Positions 1 through 8,637 of a stretch of 43,878 nt of DNA are shown piece after piece; position 1 is the first letter of the stretch, and the number at the start of each line of letters is the position of its first letter. Origin of the DNA: Gammaproteobacteria bacterium. Its GTDB lineage: Bacteria > Pseudomonadota > Gammaproteobacteria > Methylococcales > Methylomonadaceae. The position numbers were made by a program, and so were the translations under genes. Location of the stretch: positions 1 to 43,878 of the forward strand of contig JAHJSQ010000027.1 in assembly GCA_018830325.1 (NCBI GenBank), in the 5' to 3' direction. The notes beneath the pieces are model-generated. The model was not told the origin of the DNA, searched no databases, and was given only the letters and a program-made list of their open reading frames with translations.

Positions 1-152
1 AAGGCAAGGCTTTGAAGCAATTGAAGGATAAGAACTACGCCGAGAAATATAAAGCCGAAGGGATACCGATACATTTGATCGGGGTCGAATTCAGCAAGGA
101 AAGCCGTTCGGTAGTCGGGTTCGACATCGAAACGCTCGGAGGCGGCGTATGA
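1..152 (+). CDS. C-terminal fragment of a PD-(D/E)XK nuclease superfamily / AAA-ATPase-like protein
   Basis: An open frame enters from the left edge (first full codon at base 3) and stops with TGA at 150-152, giving about 49 residues. The stretch ALKQLKDKNYAEKY followed by an IHLIGVEFSKESR segment and a short tail resembles the end of the PDDEXK_9 (DUF1703) domain. That domain sits at the C terminus of many predicted AAA-ATPase/nuclease proteins of unknown role. The start, ATPase part and catalytic residues lie outside the window, so the family assignment rests on this tail alone. Confidence 0.6.
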   Translation, partial: GKALKQLKDKNYAEKYKAEGIPIHLIGVEFSKESRSVVGFDIETLGGGV

Positions 153-282
153 ACAAAAAACTGCCGATCGGCATAAAAGTCTTTCGATTGGAAATGCTTC
201 ATGTTACCGAGCTCAATTCGGATCAGGTGTGACCTGCACGTTTAGCAATTTAGTGAGTTTCACTTTGGAAGGGTTAAAGAAC

Positions 283-2271
283 ATGGAAAATTTAGCGGAC
301 TGGTTTTTAAGATTATCGCGGCCAAAAAAAGCGGCGATAACGATGAGTGCTGACGTGTTTTTCGCGGTCTTCGCACTGTGGCTGGCGTTTTCTTTGCGGT
401 TTGGTGAGTTTTATGTTCCAGAAGACCGCGTTTGGATCTTGTTTGTGTTGGTTCCTTGTATCGTCATTCCGATTTTTATCAGAATGGGTTTATACCGGGC
501 GATTATTCGTTATATCGGTGTCAGAGCGTTAGCGACGATTGTTCAAGCTGTCACTTTATATGCTTTGATATTTGCCGCATTGGTGTTCCAATTGAGAGCC
601 GGTTTAGTGCCGAGAACGGTGCCGCCGCTAAATTGGTTGATTATGTTGTTCTTTGCCGGCGGGAGCCGGTTTATGGCGCGATGGTGGTTTGGCGAGCAAT
701 ATGCGCGCATGGCAAGGAGTGCCGATCCGGAATTGTGTCGCCGCAACAATGTCATCATTTATGGCGCAGGAAGTGCGGGTGTGCAGTTGTCTTCAGCATT
801 GGCACATGGTCATGATTTTCGGCCGATTGCATTTATCGACGACAATGCCTTGTTGCATGGGCAAAAAGTAAACGGCGTTAAGATTCATCCTTTTACAGCG
901 TTAAGTTATTTAATCGATAAATTTGCCGTTACCGATATTCTGTTGGCGATGCCGTCGGTTGCCAGAAGCCGGAGGAGCGAGATAATTCGCCTATTGGAGC
1001 CTTATCCGGTCCATGTTCGTTCAATGCCGGGAATGTCCGATATCGCGCAGGGGAAGGTGACGTTCGATGAATTGCAAGAGGTGGATATCGCCGATTTGCT
1101 GGGTCGGGATGCCGTGGTTCCGGATCAGACTTTATTGACCGCCAATACGGCTGGGAAAAAGGTTATGGTTACCGGTGCCGGCGGTTCGATCGGCTCGGAG
1201 TTGTGTCGGCAAATTATTCAATTGCAACCGAAGGCATTGATTTTATATGAGCAATGCGAGTTTGCGCTCTATGAGATCGAGAGGGAGTTAAATCTTTATT
1301 TGGCAAAATCGGATGTTGTCGATACACAAATCATTGCTGTTCTCGGATCGGTGGTTAACGGGAGTCGAGTCGAAAAAATTTGCCGGGCATTCGGCGTGCA
1401 AACGATCTATCATGCCGCCGCTTATAAGCATGTGCCGATGGTTGAGAAAAACCCGGGTGAAGCGGTTTGGAATAATATATTCGGCACTTTACATACCGCC
1501 CGCGCTGCTATCAACGCGAATGTAGAGACTTTCGTATTGATATCGACCGATAAGGCGGTACGGCCAACTAATACGATGGGAGCGACCAAACGCTTTGCCG
1601 AACTGATTTTACAAGCCTTAAGCATTGAAAATCAAAAGCTACGGGCAACGCGGTTTACGATGGTGCGTTTCGGTAATGTGTTGGGCTCTTCGGGCTCTGT
1701 CGTGCCGTTATTCCGTGAACAAATTGCCAAGGGCGGACCGGTGACTGTGACCGATCCGAAAATCATTCGTTATTTCATGACGATACCTGAAGCCGCTCAA
1801 TTGGTGATACAGGCCGGTGCAATGGGACAAGGCGGCGATGTTTTTGTTTTGGACATGGGCGAACCGGTCAAGATTTTGGACTTGGCGAAACGCATGATCA
1901 AGCTTAGCGGTTTAACGGTCAAGGGTGATGCGCGACCTGAAGGCGATATCGAGATTGTATTTACCGGTTTGCGATCGGGAGAAAAGCTCTATGAAGAGCT
2001 ATTAATCGGGGACAATGTTTCCGTAACCGAGCATCCGCGTATCATGCGGGCCGAAGAAGAGATTATTGTTTGGACTGAGCTTGAAAAGCTGTTGTCGGCA
2101 ATGGAACAGGCTGCCTTAATCGACGATTATCGGCAAGTCCGAATGATTTTGAAACAAGCGGTATCGGGCTTTTCCCCTCAATGCGATGTCGACGATTGGC
2201 TGTTCATCTGCTCGACGAATAGTTTTGCTGCGAATAATATACTTCGCGCGGCCACATTTGCGGATTTCTGA
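283..2271 (+). CDS. Polytopic nucleotide-sugar epimerase/4,6-dehydratase, CapD/WbpM/FlaA1 family
   Basis: Predicted to act on UDP-linked sugars at the cytoplasmic membrane for surface polysaccharide or O-antigen synthesis. About 662 residues. The N terminus has roughly four hydrophobic segments (about 21-38, 51-66, 81-104, 118-128). A first Rossmann motif GAGSAG lies at about 161-166. The catalytic domain starts with VTGAGGSIG at about 296-304 and carries STDKAVRPTNTMGATKR at about 421-437, where Met replaces the usual SDR tyrosine, as in CapD/WbpM. ATG 283 is preferred over a GTG at 229 because GGAAGGG lies upstream and the protein then begins just before the first membrane segment. The last 10 or so codons and the stop lie inside the palindrome at 2238-2400, so the C terminus was probably rewritten by that element. 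The exact sugar substrate is unknown. Confidence 0.88.
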   Translation: MENLADWFLRLSRPKKAAITMSADVFFAVFALWLAFSLRFGEFYVPEDRVWILFVLVPCIVIPIFIRMGLYRAIIRYIGVRALATIVQAVTLYALIFAALVFQLRAGLVPRTVPPLNWLIMLFFAGGSRFMARWWFGEQYARMARSADPELCRRNNVIIYGAGSAGVQLSSALAHGHDFRPIAFIDDNALLHGQKVNGVKIHPFTALSYLIDKFAVTDILLAMPSVARSRRSEIIRLLEPYPVHVRSMPGMSDIAQGKVTFDELQEVDIADLLGRDAVVPDQTLLTANTAGKKVMVTGAGGSIGSELCRQIIQLQPKALILYEQCEFALYEIERELNLYLAKSDVVDTQIIAVLGSVVNGSRVEKICRAFGVQTIYHAAAYKHVPMVEKNPGEAVWNNIFGTLHTARAAINANVETFVLISTDKAVRPTNTMGATKRFAELILQALSIENQKLRATRFTMVRFGNVLGSSGSVVPLFREQIAKGGPVTVTDPKIIRYFMTIPEAAQLVIQAGAMGQGGDVFVLDMGEPVKILDLAKRMIKLSGLTVKGDARPEGDIEIVFTGLRSGEKLYEELLIGDNVSVTEHPRIMRAEEEIIVWTELEKLLSAMEQAALIDDYRQVRMILKQAVSGFSPQCDVDDWLFICSTNSFAANNILRAATFADF

Positions 2272-2400
2272 CGCGCTCTTTTGTCCGGTAGCTGCGTTGC
2301 GAAAACAGTTACATAGCTTGCTATGCGCCTGTTTTCGCGCCTTGCTACTGAACAAAATAGCATTGCCATAAAAACCGCAAACATGACCGCGCGAAGTATA
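2238..2400. repeat. 163-bp imperfect palindrome (extended hairpin element)
   Basis: TATACTTCGCGCGG at 2238-2251 is matched exactly by its reverse complement at 2387-2400. GCGAAAACAG at 2299-2308 is matched by CTGTTTTCGC at 2329-2338. The centre CATAGC-TT-GCTATG lies at 2312-2324. All three pairs share the centre near 2318/2319, so this is one long cruciform-capable element with mismatches between the matched blocks. It overlaps the 3' end of the preceding gene. No coding capacity is apparent. It resembles a MITE or REP-type unit, but no other copy was found in this window. Confidence 0.8.
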
Positions 2401-2445
2401 CATCGCCGAATTATTTGGAAAAAATAGTAGAGCATGATTAAAGAG

Positions 2446-2565
2446 GCAAAAAAAACCTCCCAATGCTTGAAAGCAGAGGGAGGTGAAAAATCAAGCAGAG
2501 TTTTGAGGAGGAACTGCTTGTTGGTACTACACCAGGAGGGTTAGAACATGGTAAACGAATCTGCA
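2446..2565 (-). ncRNA. Candidate small RNA with anti-Shine-Dalgarno loops and intrinsic terminator
   Basis: Read on the minus strand, this stretch folds as three consecutive hairpins. The first is a short TGGT/ACCA stem (2534-2522). The second is a perfect 7-bp stem CAAGCAG/CTGCTTG (2520-2514 with 2498-2492) whose 15-nt loop contains TTCCTCCTC, complementary to a Shine-Dalgarno sequence. The third is ACCTCCC/GGGAGGT (2484-2478 with 2461-2455) followed directly by eight T, a good Rho-independent terminator on this strand only. C-rich loops plus a U-tailed terminator are typical of Hfq-dependent or anti-SD trans-acting RNAs. A possible promoter TTGCCG-17-TAGAAA is weak. The 5' end is estimated, and there is no neighbouring minus-strand gene that this terminator would serve. 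Confidence 0.45.
2448..2484 (-). terminator. Rho-independent terminator, minus strand
   Basis: A 7-bp G+C-rich stem ACCTCCC/GGGAGGT has a 16-nt loop that can itself pair (GCTT/AAGC). On the minus strand it is followed by an uninterrupted run of eight T (A run at 2448-2455 on the plus strand). On the plus strand only an A-rich stretch follows, so the signal is directional. Confidence 0.65.
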
Positions 2566-2568
2566 TAG

Positions 2569-3002
2569 GAATTTTCTATCAAGTCGATGGTATTCCGGCA
2601 AGTTGCAGTTAAATTCAACGAATAAGGGTTCTCCGATGCATGGGTATCGTTGACTATTAGCGAGCCAATGAAGTTTTACAGCGGGCTTGGGAAATACTAT
2701 ACAGAGATTATTTCAGCAGACAATAGGCTGATTTGTTGATAAATTGTTTCTTGATTGGAAACAAAAAGGCATGCAAACTAGCGATCTTTTTCTTGGGCTA
2801 ATTTATCGAGATGTTTGTTTGGAAGGTGGAGTCTTGAAATTTCGCTTATGGCGCTACTATAGCGGCGGGAATATTAAGTAAAAACGAAATAAATGGCAAG
2901 CGATAGTTGCGTATTGTAGTGGCGGATCGATTCTAAAACGGAATTATCGTGAGCAACGGGTTAAGCTGTTGACTCGAGCAATTGAAACTCAAAGAGAGAT
3001 AA
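2569..3002. other. Intergenic stretch without a recognised gene
   Basis: No convincing coding frame is seen. It is A+T-rich, includes a small hairpin (CGCTA-CTA-TAGCG near 2855), and ends with AGAGAG ahead of the LysR gene, whose promoter is presumably here. Confidence 0.4.
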
Positions 3003-3908
3003 ATGGACAAATTAACCAGTATGAATGTTTTCGTTCGGGTGGCAAAGGCCGGCAGTTTTGCCGGCGGCGCACGCAATTTGGATATTTCGAGAGCCATGGC
3101 GACCAAGCATATCATGCAATTGGAAGAACATTTAGGCACTCGGCTGTTTAATAGAACCACGCGAAGTCTGAGTCTGACAGAAATGGGCGCATCGTATCTG
3201 GAACGTTGCCAACAGGTGTTGGATGATATCGAAGAAATGGAAGCTACTGTAACGCAACTGCAGACCGAGCCGCGCGGAACGCTGAAAATCAGTGCGCCGC
3301 AAGTCATCGGCGCCACCCAAATTGCGCCGGCGATATCGGAATTTCTCAAGTTGTATCCCGATCTGGAGGTGACTATCATTTTGCAAGGCAATATGGGTGA
3401 CCTGATCGATGAGGGTATTGATCTCGCGATAAATTTGGGCGGTGTCGAAGATTCCAGTATGATTGCGCGCAAACTCGCCAGTTCGCCTTTGGTGGTTTGC
3501 GGAGCTCCCGGTTATTTCCAACAATATGGCATTCCTAAAACGCCCGAGGACTTAACCGATCATAGCTGTTTGGTAAATTGGTCGATTCCGCCGAGGGATC
3601 AATGGCGGTTCAAGGGCCCTTATGGTGATTTGATGATCAAGGTGAAAGGGCGCATCGTCGCTAACGTGGCCGATCCGATTCGAGTCGGTGCGATAGAAGG
3701 CTTGGGAATGGTGATGTTGCCTAGATATATTGTCGGTAGAGATATTGAAAAAGGCAAATTGATGCCGGTTTTGGAAGACTATGAATTGGCGCCCCTGGAG
3801 ATACACGCCGTTTATCCGCATCGAAAATATCTGTCTACCAAAGTCAGAAAGTTTTTGGATTTTTTGCAGGAGTGGCTGCCTAGGCGAGTCGGTATCGATG
3901 GGATCTAA
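3003..3908 (+). CDS. LysR-family transcriptional regulator
   Basis: 301 residues, the usual length for the family. An N-terminal winged helix-turn-helix (about residues 3-60; FVRVAKAGSF, then LEEHLGTRLFNRTTRSLSLTEMG) is followed by a linker helix. The C-terminal LysR substrate-binding domain (about 90-295) opens with GTLKISAP and has the usual D-L-E-V and late GLGMVMLPRY segments. The short AGAGAG before ATG 3003 is an acceptable ribosome site. The effector and targets are unknown. The next gene starts inside its last codons, so the two are probably cotranscribed and translationally coupled. Confidence 0.9.
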   Translation: MDKLTSMNVFVRVAKAGSFAGGARNLDISRAMATKHIMQLEEHLGTRLFNRTTRSLSLTEMGASYLERCQQVLDDIEEMEATVTQLQTEPRGTLKISAPQVIGATQIAPAISEFLKLYPDLEVTIILQGNMGDLIDEGIDLAINLGGVEDSSMIARKLASSPLVVCGAPGYFQQYGIPKTPEDLTDHSCLVNWSIPPRDQWRFKGPYGDLMIKVKGRIVANVADPIRVGAIEGLGMVMLPRYIVGRDIEKGKLMPVLEDYELAPLEIHAVYPHRKYLSTKVRKFLDFLQEWLPRRVGIDGI

Positions 3909-4485
3909 CGCAATTAATGAAATTGCGGCAAAATGGGATGCCGTTTACCGTCAAGCCAATATTTCGGAATACAGGCCTGCTGAAGTTTTATCGGAAAATG
4001 CTTTTTTGTTGCCGCAAAATGGCGCGGCTTTGGATTTGGCTTGCGGCTTAGGTGCTAATGCTCGATTACTTGCTGCGGCAGGTTTGTCTGTTTTTGCCTG
4101 GGATATATCGACCGTAGCGGTAGAAAAATTGCAGCATGATGCCGACAAGCAAGGCTTGGCTATTCAGGCGAAGCAATGGGCCATAGATAAAAAATCTTTC
4201 TCCGGCTATCGCTTCGATGTCATTGTTATCAGTCGATTTCTTGACCGGAGTCTGTGTGATGCGATAATAGACGCGTTGAATCCCGGCGGTTTGTTATTTT
4301 ATCAGACGTATACCCGCGAGAAAGTCGTTGAAAGAGGGCCGAACAATCCCGATTTTTTATTGGCTGAAGGCGAATTATTGGAATTATTTGCTAAATTAAA
4401 GCCGATTTATTATCGGGAATACGGATCGATAGGCGACATAGAGTTAGGCCTCAGAAATGAAGCTCAATTCATTGGTAGAAAATGA
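3898..4485 (+). CDS. Class I SAM-dependent methyltransferase
   Basis: About 195 residues with a Rossmann-type SAM-binding motif I, ALDLACGLG at residues 44-52, an acidic residue after beta-2 (FAWDIS, Asp69), and a post-motif region NPGGLLFYQTYT typical of TehB/UbiE-like small methyltransferases. ATG 3898 overlaps the LysR stop by 11 bp. A longer upstream frame inside the LysR gene was rejected because it adds 39 residues unlike the family. The substrate is not recognisable. The TGA stop at 4483-4485 touches the start of a MITE-like element. Confidence 0.82.
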   Translation: MGSNAINEIAAKWDAVYRQANISEYRPAEVLSENAFLLPQNGAALDLACGLGANARLLAAAGLSVFAWDISTVAVEKLQHDADKQGLAIQAKQWAIDKKSFSGYRFDVIVISRFLDRSLCDAIIDALNPGGLLFYQTYTREKVVERGPNNPDFLLAEGELLELFAKLKPIYYREYGSIGDIELGLRNEAQFIGRK

Positions 4486-4623
4486 TATACCGTTCACACT
4501 TGAAATTTCGGCAGTGCCAGAGGAGGCGCCTGGGTGTCCGATAATGGCTTTGCCTGCATGGACGTATTTACGGCGTCCTTTAGCGGACACCCAGTCGCCG
4601 AATTTTGATCTACGACGGGTATA
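4486..4623. mobile_element. Type I MITE-like element, unoccupied copy
   Basis: Its 138 bp are bounded by imperfect terminal inverted repeats of about 26 bp. The left end begins TATACC and runs to TTCGG at 4510. The right end runs CCGAATTTT...GGGTATA. The core contains ATGGACGTATTTACGGCG (4558 onward). In other copies the TTTA of that core is replaced by a 64-65 bp palindrome flanked by TTCA. This copy therefore shows the empty target. It starts right at the methyltransferase stop codon and has no believable coding content. Confidence 0.75.
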
Positions 4624-4732
4624 TTTTATTCAAATTCTAATGGCTTTAAAAGCAAGAAATTGAATCCGTCCCGATCTGTTTGAAAAGCATCTCCCGAATA
4701 CCATCCGTTAAATTTAGTCGATCGATTCCATT

Positions 4733-5125
4733 ATGGTAGAAAACTTAGAACCGAAACAAGCATGGCAATTATTGCAAACCGATCGGAGCGCCGTACTGAT
4801 CGATGTCAGGACTAAAATGGAACATAGCCACGTCGGACACCCGATAGGCGCGGTTCATATTCCATGGAAAGAATATCCGGATTGGCAAGTCAATAGCTCG
4901 TTTGTCGAGCAGGTAGCCGAAGCGGTTCCCGATAAAAATGCGCCGGTGTTGTTGCTGTGCCGAAGCGGGCAGCGATCGTTGGATGCGGCGGCGGCTTTAG
5001 CGGCGGCTGGGTATTCTCGTCCTATCAATATATTGCAAGGCTTCGAAGGGCCTCTCGACGACGGCAAACACCGCGGCAACCGGGGCGGTTGGCGTTTTCA
5101 TGATTTACCTTGGGAACAAAGCTAA
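4733..5125 (+). CDS. Rhodanese-like domain protein
   Basis: 130 residues forming one rhodanese domain. VLIDVRTKMEHSHVGH (about 21-36) is the N-terminal signature, IGAVHIPW follows, and the active-site loop CRSGQRS at 76-82 carries the presumed persulfide cysteine Cys76. No signal peptide or membrane segment, so it is cytoplasmic. It ends GNRGGWRFHDLPWEQS, as in small proteobacterial rhodaneses. It probably acts in sulfur transfer or cyanide/thiosulfate metabolism, but the acceptor is unknown. It stands alone between a MITE and typA. Confidence 0.85.
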   Translation: MVENLEPKQAWQLLQTDRSAVLIDVRTKMEHSHVGHPIGAVHIPWKEYPDWQVNSSFVEQVAEAVPDKNAPVLLLCRSGQRSLDAAAALAAAGYSRPINILQGFEGPLDDGKHRGNRGGWRFHDLPWEQS

Positions 5126-5220
5126 CCATTCAATCTTGCCTTTCTCAATGTTCGGCGTCTGACTTCTCAATCAGAAGTTCAGGTTGCCACATAATTCATT
5201 AATCTTCAGAGTTTATTTAA

Positions 5221-7041
5221 GTGATCGAAAATTTAAGAAATATCGCAATTATTGCGCACGTAGACCACGGCAAAACCACCTTGGTCGATAAGTTGTTACA
5301 ACAGTCCGGCACGTTCAAGAGCCATGAAAAGGTTTCCGAGCGGATCATGGATTCGAACGACATTGAAAAAGAAAGGGGCATTACGATTCTGGCCAAAAAT
5401 ACCGCGTTGGATTGGAACGGTTATCATATCAACATCGTCGATACTCCAGGCCATGCCGATTTCGGCGGAGAAGTCGAGCGCGTATTGTCGATGGTCGATT
5501 CTGTGCTGTTGTTAGTCGACGCCGTCGACGGGCCGATGCCGCAAACTCGTTTCGTGACGCAAAAAGCGTTTGCATTGGGTTTAAAGCCTATTGTCGTGAT
5601 CAATAAAATCGATCGCCCCGGCGCTCGTCCGGATTGGGTGGTCGATCAAACCTTCGATCTGTTCGACCGTCTTGGCGCGACCGACGAGCAATTGGATTTT
5701 CCGATCGTCTATGCGTCGGCGCTAAACGGTTATGCCAGTTTGGATACCGATGCGACCGACGGCGATATGACGCCGTTGTTCGAAACGATCGTCGAAAAAG
5801 TCAGTCCGCCGGATGTCGACTTGGACGGGCCGTTCCAAATGCAGGTCAGTAGCCTGGATTACAACTCCTATGTCGGCGTGATCGGGATCGGGCGTATTCA
5901 GCGTGGCAAAGTGAAAACCAATATGCCATTGACGTTGATCAATCGCGAAGGGGCGATCCGCAAAGGCCGTATCTTACAAATCTTCGGTTTCCATGGCTTG
6001 GAGCGCGTCGAAGTACCGGAAGCGCAAGCTGGGGACATCATCGCGTTTACCGGCATCGATAAGTTGGAAATTTCCGAAACCTTATGTCATCCCGATACGG
6101 TCGAGGCCTTACCGGCCTTGTCGGTCGACGAACCGACCGTGACCATGACTTTCCAAGTCAATACCTCGCCGTTTGCCGGTCGGGAAGGTAAGTTTCTCAC
6201 CTCGAGACAAATTCACGATCGCTTGCAAAAAGAATTGCAGCATAATGTCGCATTAAGAGTCGAAAGTACCGACGATCCGGATAAGTTCAAGGTGTCTGGG
6301 CGCGGCGAACTGCATCTTTCGGTATTGATCGAAAACATGCGCCGTGAAGGCTTCGAATTGGGGGTGTCCCGGCCGGAAGTCATTATCAAAGAAATCGACG
6401 GCGAAAAATGCGAGCCTTTCGAATTCGTGACGATCGAAGTCGAGGAAGCGCATCAAGGAACCATCATGGAAAAACTCGGCGAGCGCAAAGGCGATTTGTT
6501 GAATATGGTGCCGGACGGCAAAGGCCGTATTCGGCTGGAGTATATGATCCCGTCACGCGGTTTGATCGGATTCCAAACCGAGTTCATGACATCGACCTCC
6601 GGTTCAGGGTTGCTGTATCATGTTTTCGATCATTACGGACCTATTAAGAAAGGCGAATTGGGCGCGCGTAAACGCGGCGTGTTGGTCTCTATGGCTCAAG
6701 GTAAAGCATTGGCCTATGCCTTGTTTGCGTTACAGGAGCGTGGCGAGTTGTTTTTGGTGCATGCCGATGAAGTTTACGAAGGCATGCTAGTCGGCATTCA
6801 TTCGCGAAGCAACGATTTAGTCGTGAATCCGACTAAAGCGAAGCAGTTGACTAACATCAGAGCGGCGGGAACCGACGAGAATCTGATTTTAACGCCGATT
6901 CAGAAAATGTCGCTGGAGCAAGCCTTGGAGTTTATCGATGAAGACGAACTGGTTGAAGTGACGCCGGTATCGATTCGCTTGCGTAAGAAATTGCTGCAGG
7001 AGCATGAGCGCAAAAAGGCATCGAGAACCGCGGCGGCCTAA
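5221..7041 (+). CDS. typA: Ribosome-associated GTPase TypA/BipA
   Basis: 606 residues, full length for TypA. The G-domain motifs are in order: AHVDHGKT at 12-19 (P loop), [18 protein letters not shown], and [13 protein letters not shown]-like domains II, III and V and the TypA-specific C-terminal domain follow. It is a translational GTPase involved in 50S assembly and in growth under cold or other stress. The start is GTG at 5221, whose product [17 protein letters not shown] matches the family; no strong ribosome site precedes it. A stem-loop follows the stop. Confidence 0.97.
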   Translation: MIENLRNIAIIAHVDHGKTTLVDKLLQQSGTFKSHEKVSERIMDSNDIEKERGITILAKNTALDWNGYHINIVDTPGHADFGGEVERVLSMVDSVLLLVDAVDGPMPQTRFVTQKAFALGLKPIVVINKIDRPGARPDWVVDQTFDLFDRLGATDEQLDFPIVYASALNGYASLDTDATDGDMTPLFETIVEKVSPPDVDLDGPFQMQVSSLDYNSYVGVIGIGRIQRGKVKTNMPLTLINREGAIRKGRILQIFGFHGLERVEVPEAQAGDIIAFTGIDKLEISETLCHPDTVEALPALSVDEPTVTMTFQVNTSPFAGREGKFLTSRQIHDRLQKELQHNVALRVESTDDPDKFKVSGRGELHLSVLIENMRREGFELGVSRPEVIIKEIDGEKCEPFEFVTIEVEEAHQGTIMEKLGERKGDLLNMVPDGKGRIRLEYMIPSRGLIGFQTEFMTSTSGSGLLYHVFDHYGPIKKGELGARKRGVLVSMAQGKALAYALFALQERGELFLVHADEVYEGMLVGIHSRSNDLVVNPTKAKQLTNIRAAGTDENLILTPIQKMSLEQALEFIDEDELVEVTPVSIRLRKKLLQEHERKKASRTAAA

Positions 7042-7048
7042 GAAACAT

Positions 7049-7087
7049 AAAAAAAGCCTCGAATCGACTAGCGATTCGAGGCATTTA
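7049..7087. terminator. Hairpin terminator downstream of typA
   Basis: A perfect 11-bp stem GCCTCGAATCG (7056-7066) pairs with CGATTCGAGGC (7072-7082) around a 5-nt loop. An A run precedes it and ATTTAT follows. The plus-strand T tract is modest; the minus-strand reading ends in seven T. It probably terminates typA, and may work in both directions. Confidence 0.75.
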
Positions 7088-7331
7088 TCGCCGAGTGGTT
7101 GGCTTATGCGATCGTCCTTAAGACATCCTGTCGAAATCTATCCCTAACTCCTATGTTTTGGCGACGGCTTATTGTGCCGCAAAATGACTAAAAAAGAAGT
7201 CAGTCAAAGCTGAAATTTATGTACGCTTAGGCTTACAAAATAAGACTAGCCTTAATTTAGCAGCGAATCGCTGCATAATTGATTTTTTTCATAGTAGAAT
7301 AAGCCCGCTAATTACTAACAACGCAGTCTTT

Positions 7332-7925
7332 ATGACCTCACGAAGCGCGCGAATCGAGCGCAATACACTCGAAACACAAATAACAGTCGCAATTAATCTG
7401 GATGGTACCGGACGCGCGGTTTTTTCGACCGGCGTGCCTTTTCTCGAACACATGATGGATCAAATTGCGCGGCATGGTTTGATCGATCTCGATATTACCG
7501 CTAAAGGCGATCTGCATATCGACGATCATCATACCGTCGAAGATATCGGTATTACACTCGGTCAAGCTTTTGCCCAAGCGGTCGGCGATAAAAAAGGCCT
7601 GTATCGCTACGGTCATGCTTATGTGCCGCTCGATGAAGCCTTATCTCGCGTCGTAATCGACTTTTCAGGTCGTCCGGGATTGGTGTACGATGTCAAATTT
7701 CCTAGAGGCGCAATCGGCCGCTTCGATGTCGATTTATTCCGCGAGTTTTTTCAAGGCTTTGTCAACCATGCCGGCGTAACCTTGCACATCGATAACCTTA
7801 AAGGCTCCAATGCGCATCATATTGCCGAAACCATATTCAAAGCGATGGGCCGGGCGCTACGCATGGCGGTCGCGCAAGATCCACGAATGGCCGGAATGAT
7901 GCCGTCAACCAAAGGAACTTTGTAA
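7332..7925 (+). CDS. hisB: Imidazoleglycerol-phosphate dehydratase
   Basis: 197 residues, the monofunctional dehydratase without the N-terminal phosphatase found in enterobacterial HisB. The two metal-binding histidine repeats are visible: HHTVED at 66-71 and HHIAE at 162-166. It converts imidazole glycerol phosphate to imidazole acetol phosphate in histidine synthesis. It is the first gene of a tight hisB-H-A-F-I-E run. A possible -10 (TAGAAT, 7295-7300) lies upstream. No his leader peptide with a histidine run was seen. Confidence 0.97.
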   Translation: MTSRSARIERNTLETQITVAINLDGTGRAVFSTGVPFLEHMMDQIARHGLIDLDITAKGDLHIDDHHTVEDIGITLGQAFAQAVGDKKGLYRYGHAYVPLDEALSRVVIDFSGRPGLVYDVKFPRGAIGRFDVDLFREFFQGFVNHAGVTLHIDNLKGSNAHHIAETIFKAMGRALRMAVAQDPRMAGMMPSTKGTL

Positions 7926-7937
7926 CCCTACCCCACT

Positions 7938-8579
7938 ATGTCATCAGTCGCAGTTATCGATTATGGAATGGGCAATCTGCATTCCATTGCTAAAGCTTTG
8001 CAACATGCGGACCCTCGTACCGAAGTCAGGGTCGTATCCGATATCGAATCCGTTTTGCGGGCCGATCGAGTCGTTTTCCCCGGCGTTGGGGCGATCGGCG
8101 ATTGCATGCAAGCGCTCAATGCTTCAGGTCTTGCTTCGGCGATCAAGACCGCCGCGCAAGAAAAACCGATGCTCGGTATTTGTCTAGGCATGCAGGCCTT
8201 ATTAACCGATAGCGAGGAAAGCGATGCGACAATGTGTTTGAATATCATTCCGGGTCACGTGCAGCGCTTTTCGGATAACCTTCAGGATAACAACGGCGAA
8301 CGGCTGAAAATTCCCCACATGGGTTGGAATCGGGTTAAGCAACAGCCGCATCCGCTTTGGCAAAATATCGAGCCGGGCAGCCGATTTTATTTTGTGCATA
8401 GTTATTATGCCGTTCCCGAGGATGAATCAGTCGTATCCGGTACTTCGGATTATCCGAAGCCATTTGCCTGTGCATTGGCAAAGGCAAATATTTTTGCCGT
8501 GCAATTTCACCCTGAAAAAAGTCAATCAGCCGGCTTACAGCTGTTGAAAAACTTTTTGCAGTGGGACGGAACAATTTAA
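7938..8579 (+). CDS. hisH: Imidazole glycerol phosphate synthase, glutamine amidotransferase subunit
   Basis: 213 residues of class I glutaminase. The nucleophile Cys82 sits in GICLGMQ, and His191/Glu193 in VQFHPEKS complete the triad. It supplies ammonia to HisF. It starts 12 bp after the hisB stop. Full length for the family, no anomalies. Confidence 0.96.
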   Translation: MSSVAVIDYGMGNLHSIAKALQHADPRTEVRVVSDIESVLRADRVVFPGVGAIGDCMQALNASGLASAIKTAAQEKPMLGICLGMQALLTDSEESDATMCLNIIPGHVQRFSDNLQDNNGERLKIPHMGWNRVKQQPHPLWQNIEPGSRFYFVHSYYAVPEDESVVSGTSDYPKPFACALAKANIFAVQFHPEKSQSAGLQLLKNFLQWDGTI

Positions 8580-8637
8580 CGTTAATTGATAGGGCGTCCG
8601 GTTAATCCGGCATTAAAATCTTGAGGATGTTGATCTT

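Noticed and set aside
2548-2568. Six-codon plus-strand reading frame (MVNESA) behind AGGAGGG
   Set aside because: The ribosome-site-like sequence is the complement of the C-rich minus-strand RNA loops, the peptide is tiny and no regulated gene follows in phase. It could be a leader peptide but evidence is insufficient.
4457-4663. 68-codon plus-strand frame after the methyltransferase
   Set aside because: It lies almost wholly inside the type I repeat and has no ribosome site or family resemblance.
7083-7331. Histidine leader peptide and attenuator before hisB
   Set aside because: No short frame with a run of His codons and no terminator/antiterminator pair was seen.
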